NCBI RefSeq assembly: GCF_010667615.1
Contig: NZ_VYSG01000001.1
Span: 859,649-923,648, forward strand
Length of the DNA stretch: 64,000 nucleotides
Origin: Bifidobacterium choloepi
Lineage (GTDB): Bacteria; Actinomycetota; Actinomycetes; Actinomycetales; Bifidobacteriaceae
Direction: 5' to 3'
Shown piece by piece: positions 61,601 through 64,000 of the stretch (within the stretch, counting starts at the first letter, position 1; every line of letters starts with the position of its first letter). The notes under the pieces are model-generated. The model saw only the letters and a program-made list of their open reading frames with translations, had not been told where the DNA came from and did no database searches. The translations under genes were made by a program, and so were the position numbers.

Positions 61601-64000
61601 CGCGAAACCGGTGCCGACGTACGGCAAGTTCGATTCCTGGCCGTCAGTGTCGGTCGGATGGCTGTAATAGACGTGGTTCTGGAAGATCAGGCGATTCTCG
61701 ATGTTCGGAATCTGGATCTTCGCGCCGTACTCGAGGCCGAAGCCCTCATACTCTTCAAGGCCCACTTCATACTGCACGGAACCCTTATGCGAGTGCACGC
61801 GCATGGTGTTGTCCGCCTTGGCTTCGGTCAAGTCCTTCGCACTAGTCCAGAAATAGGCGACCATGTATTCCATGTTGTCGAGGGCCTCGGAACGTTCCTC
61901 GGTCAGCACGCAGTCCGCGTCATTGGCACAGGGCGTGACGTTGTTGTTCTTTTCCTCAATCGCCTTCAGCAGCGTTTCGGACGAGCCGTTGAAATAGGCC
62001 GACTCGATGAACGAATAGTACTGAGTCGGGTCACCCGGCAGGTCGGTGAGGTACAGCTGCATGTCGCCAGACACGTACTGGAAGACGGCGTCGCCGTACT
62101 TCATGTTCCTGGTGCAGCTGGTCGGCACGGCAGCACCGTCCGCCTGGCCCGTCTGGCACAGCGCGGCCTGGATGGCTGTCGTCGTGCCTTCGTTCACGTC
62201 GTTCACGTCGATCTGCGTATAGCCGTAGTCGTCGTTGCCGTAGACTCGCGTCCAGCTACGCATGTCGTAGATGTTGTCCAGCGACGATCCGTTGCGCTTC
62301 AACAGCACGGCGAACAGCGTGCCTTGGACGTTGCCGCCGGATGCGTACTTCGAGTAGTACGGGATTTCCACATGCGTATGTCCGTTGGGGTCGGAGGGAT
62401 CGTACTGAATACCGTAAAGATTCTCCGTGGCCGTCGACATGATGGTCGGGCTCGCCCAGATACCGGTGTGGTACGGATCGTCGTTGAGCAGTAGCTGGCC
62501 CTCGAGGAAGTACAGGAAGCAGTCATCGGACACGACGTGGTAGCCACCGGGCACGACGATCTCCCTCAGGATGAACGTCGGTCCCAGCATATCTTCCAAT
62601 TCGGAGAGAGACAGGAGCGCATCGTCCTCGTCAACGAACAGGATACTGCCGTCGGCGTCGGTGGTGGAGACGTAGGTTGCCCTGAAGAGCAGCGTGCCCA
62701 TGCTGGAGTCCGCATAGACGTTGCCGGTGGCCGTGTCGACGTAGGCGTTGGACGGCCATGCCATGTACTTGTCCTCGGTGCCATCGACCAGGTACAGCTT
62801 GTTGCCATCCTCGTCCGTCTCGCCGTTCGTCCTGTACGTCGCGAACGTCGCGCCTTCCAGAGCCTGACCGTACTGGTCGACCTTGTAGATGCGCGTTTCC
62901 GGCACCTCGTTGAGGTTGTAGTGCAGGCTCATGTTCGAGACGTCGGCGCCGCGTTCGAGGTAGAAGAAGCGCAGCACGTGTGTGGTGTCATCGGCGAACG
63001 TGGTGTCGGTTTCGTTCCATGCCACGGTCGTGGTGGCGTTCGCGGCCTCAAAACTTTCTCTCAACGACTTTGCCGTGGTGCCGGGGATATCGACCTCGCC
63101 CGTCGCAAAGTTGATCGTGACCGACGCCGGCTGGTGGATGCCGCCGAGGTCGGCGACGAGCACGTCGTCGATAAAGATCCACACGTCATCGTCACCGGAG
63201 AACTCGAACGTCGTCGCCGTGTCCCTCGAGGCGTTGGTATAGCCACCGTTGTCCTGCTTGAAGCGCGTGGTGATGCTCATGCCGAAGAAGTGGTTGAGCT
63301 CGCCGGCCTGGCAGCTCGTGAGTCCATCGACTTCCTCAGGTGCATTGAACGGGAAGAACTGGCCGCTCCAGCTCGTGCTGTCACAAGCGATCGGATCCTC
63401 ATAGACAGTAAACGAGTTCGAACCGCTTTCGTCGAAATAGGCATAGTTCTTGCTACTGTCATAGCCAAAATAGCCGTCCTCATCCAGCGATAGCAGGCCC
63501 TGGACGTTACGGTACGAGACCTTGCCTTCATGTTCGATGGTCGGATCGAACAGGTAGTCCAGCGACGCCTTGGTATTCACCGTATTTGCAGTACGTTCGG
63601 AATTGCCGAGGAAGTTGGCATTTTCACTCAACACCGGGTAATGATTGACCAGCGTGTTCTGCACCAGCCCGCTTACGGGAGGGTTGCCGTCGCCCACGTA
63701 CTGGTTGAACGAGCCTAAGCTATATTGGACATTCCGGTTTTCACTTTCGCTCCAGACAACCTGATCAGTACTTGGATTCAGGACAAACTGCAGTGCGCGC
63801 TGACCACTCGATGCGTCAGCATCGCTATTGATTGCCGTGCTGGGGTGGTTTACAGGAGTAGTTGGAGTAGTAGGGTCGTTCCAGCTCGGCGTCAAGCCCC
63901 ATCGGCCACCGTCGTCATCCGAGAGCTCCCAGTAATCGAACAGGTTGATGACGGCCGAGTTCGGCGAGACCGTGTCGGTCTTGACGGTATACGTCGTCGG
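58604..64000 (-). CDS. giant LPXTG adhesin with fibro-slime and SpaA domains (partial, runs off window)
   Basis: At least 1,798 residues; the N-terminus lies beyond base 64000, since the frame stays open to the edge (...AVINLFDYWELSDDDGG). A fibro-slime-type domain lies near the visible N-terminus (TTFEFSGDDDVWIFIDDVLVADLGGIHQP). A long middle region with several cysteines follows. Then come at least four SpaA/Cna-like domains (VEEIAAPTGYISV, LVETVTPDGFRSMEG, IVETEAPEGYLFVKDG), each separated by LTLWIEN-type linkers. The sorting signal LPKTGGNG, a helix (FPWYWVFLGLVLVLVAIRLA) and an unusually long charged tail (RKMADEASGTPAMSQ) close it. Probably a pilus tip or wall adhesin; its sortase is not in this window. 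Confidence 0.93.
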   Translation of the reverse strand, partial: PTTYTVKTDTVSPNSAVINLFDYWELSDDDGGRWGLTPSWNDPTTPTTPVNHPSTAINSDADASSGQRALQFVLNPSTDQVVWSESENRNVQYSLGSFNQYVGDGNPPVSGLVQNTLVNHYPVLSENANFLGNSERTANTVNTKASLDYLFDPTIEHEGKVSYRNVQGLLSLDEDGYFGYDSSKNYAYFDESGSNSFTVYEDPIACDSTSWSGQFFPFNAPEEVDGLTSCQAGELNHFFGMSITTRFKQDNGGYTNASRDTATTFEFSGDDDVWIFIDDVLVADLGGIHQPASVTINFATGEVDIPGTTAKSLRESFEAANATTTVAWNETDTTFADDTTHVLRFFYLERGADVSNMSLHYNLNEVPETRIYKVDQYGQALEGATFATYRTNGETDEDGNKLYLVDGTEDKYMAWPSNAYVDTATGNVYADSSMGTLLFRATYVSTTDADGSILFVDEDDALLSLSELEDMLGPTFILREIVVPGGYHVVSDDCFLYFLEGQLLLNDDPYHTGIWASPTIMSTATENLYGIQYDPSDPNGHTHVEIPYYSKYASGGNVQGTLFAVLLKRNGSSLDNIYDMRSWTRVYGNDDYGYTQIDVNDVNEGTTTAIQAALCQTGQADGAAVPTSCTRNMKYGDAVFQYVSGDMQLYLTDLPGDPTQYYSFIESAYFNGSSETLLKAIEEKNNNVTPCANDADCVLTEERSEALDNMEYMVAYFWTSAKDLTEAKADNTMRVHSHKGSVQYEVGLEEYEGFGLEYGAKIQIPNIENRLIFQNHVYYSHPTDTDGQESNLPYVGTGFALYDVDESSTNSQLYYKADTGETIVLDKVADGVTADGDVDTTPSEEAEQESAVVKGDAWLFDSETETVKARGSYVINDEVDRDESASAGVITVTIGNTSYTISPSENAEGRPQIKPTLDIDDEDNYIGRQGSNYFKRLLTGRYALRQTTAPCVVRDRNVPYGDEGYLVATSDGTRLASCSDVDSGAVILGAGQSTEYLAANKSVSLVEVASGAVYGNAGTDNDGIIVGNGAGFIATTMNVVASRGTIDETLSWIATMLKTNYSTTFSTVDAWQAASGYARDTYSSSSGTAVGIATEQTGSLSDAMVTYLEYDPGADGVIFDYAPNANQDMRQLEINGTVTNATTKGEGTMRLFTDAGWASLQIYQDYGYGCANRAKTTHYENLMVLEDNGIDIACVVTDGDDGIAALAEAGEDVDDSDSSVLPISRSATEITSLFSNSTFIRVYNHPSQTITIEKVEAGTEEYSTYVDADGSTFEAVSDYSVKVAGATFQLYKYVASSPAYAPGLVLSDEEDLKSTWSQDGTDYYPAYAKTCEITDSDGKVTGTQAECLKLYLEPSTDGTVIDTAADLWTWTTDGTSDATQFTSDKAGTVIEHLQFDEDDGYYYVEEIAAPTGYISVVGGRVELVIKDSSIDAGLTRSLANDSDAFFEIKVSVDGMTLWIENQTYKIIKTIAGYEERDSQDNVTGYSQQGLVAGAGFQLYRCSSGTVDDNDCVAEYLTVDSDGTMIWGTTPGQTFTSDDTGVILKAVALTDGTYYLVETVTPDGFRSMEGATVQIVFANGSMQSATALADESGDKLLTVYLVDEFTLYIENSSYPTIVKVAAGTDVTDEYGAVTGYRVLLSDASFLLKTTGADSSTVYLKADGDYESGWTWTTDEKLATTLTSDAFGVVLRSSVLSDGTFTIVETEAPEGYLFVKDGAVTVTTANGKITDFSSSSFTTKTSADGLTLWIENEPAFTLPKTGGNGFPWYWVFLGLVLVLVAIRLARKMADEASGTPAMSQ

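Overview
The window looks like a chromosomal segment of a Bifidobacterium or a very close relative. The reasons are high GC with strong GC3 bias, a single-chain type I fatty acid synthase served by a separate AcpS, a biotin-dependent acyl-CoA carboxylase beside it, rpsO-pnp with a D/R-rich PNPase tail, and sortase-dependent pili with LPXTG-type pilins. Species cannot be assigned from sequence alone. The first ~110 bases are nearly pure poly-C and look like a contig-end artefact.

Layout. (1) 0.2-10.2 kb is housekeeping: a U32-family tRNA-modification-type protein, a DUF2207/LemA membrane pair, pnp, rpsO, a small membrane protein, a membrane-anchored DnaQ-fold protein that has lost most catalytic residues, and tRNA-Gly(UCC). 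(2) 10.3-31.7 kb is a lipid and biotin block. It holds acpS, a 10.3-kb fas gene, accD and accC/BCCP (overlapping), divergent bioY, two tandem biotin-ligase-like genes, a large multi-spanning membrane protein and a PucR/FasR-like regulator. BioY imports biotin, BirA attaches it to the carboxylase, the carboxylase makes malonyl-CoA, AcpS arms the FAS ACP domain, and the FasR-like protein is the obvious candidate regulator. (3) 32-41 kb holds translation and growth genes: rplA, rplK, nusG, proB, secE, tRNA-Trp, aspC, obgE, rpmA and rplU. proB lies between secE and nusG and is flanked by repeats. (4) 42-50.4 kb is a pilus island: a Cna-B-type wall protein, class C sortase, major pilin and a large tip-adhesin-like pilin. 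(5) 50.8-58.4 kb is a toxin-antitoxin-rich accessory stretch with HipBA, a PIN toxin with excisionase-type antitoxin, Phd/RelE and HigBA, plus a CPYC thioredoxin-fold protein. (6) 58.6-64 kb is the C-terminal ~1,800 residues of a giant fibro-slime/SpaA-type LPKTG adhesin that runs off the window.

The most striking feature is several families of small palindromic repeats. One family (150 bp, ends reading TPSEEGV) is inserted in frame six times in fas and once in a membrane-protein gene. A second family (AGCTCCC...GGGAGCT) is in frame once in fas and otherwise lies between genes. Tandem arrays of ~60-bp hairpin modules lie directly 3' of birA, hipA, the PIN toxin gene and the thioredoxin-fold gene. 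A ~37-bp GTCRCAAACCCGAGC palindrome acts as a recurrent terminator-like element. Separately, the 9-mer GAACGATTC (either strand) occurs about 21 times by eye in 64 kb, far above expectation.
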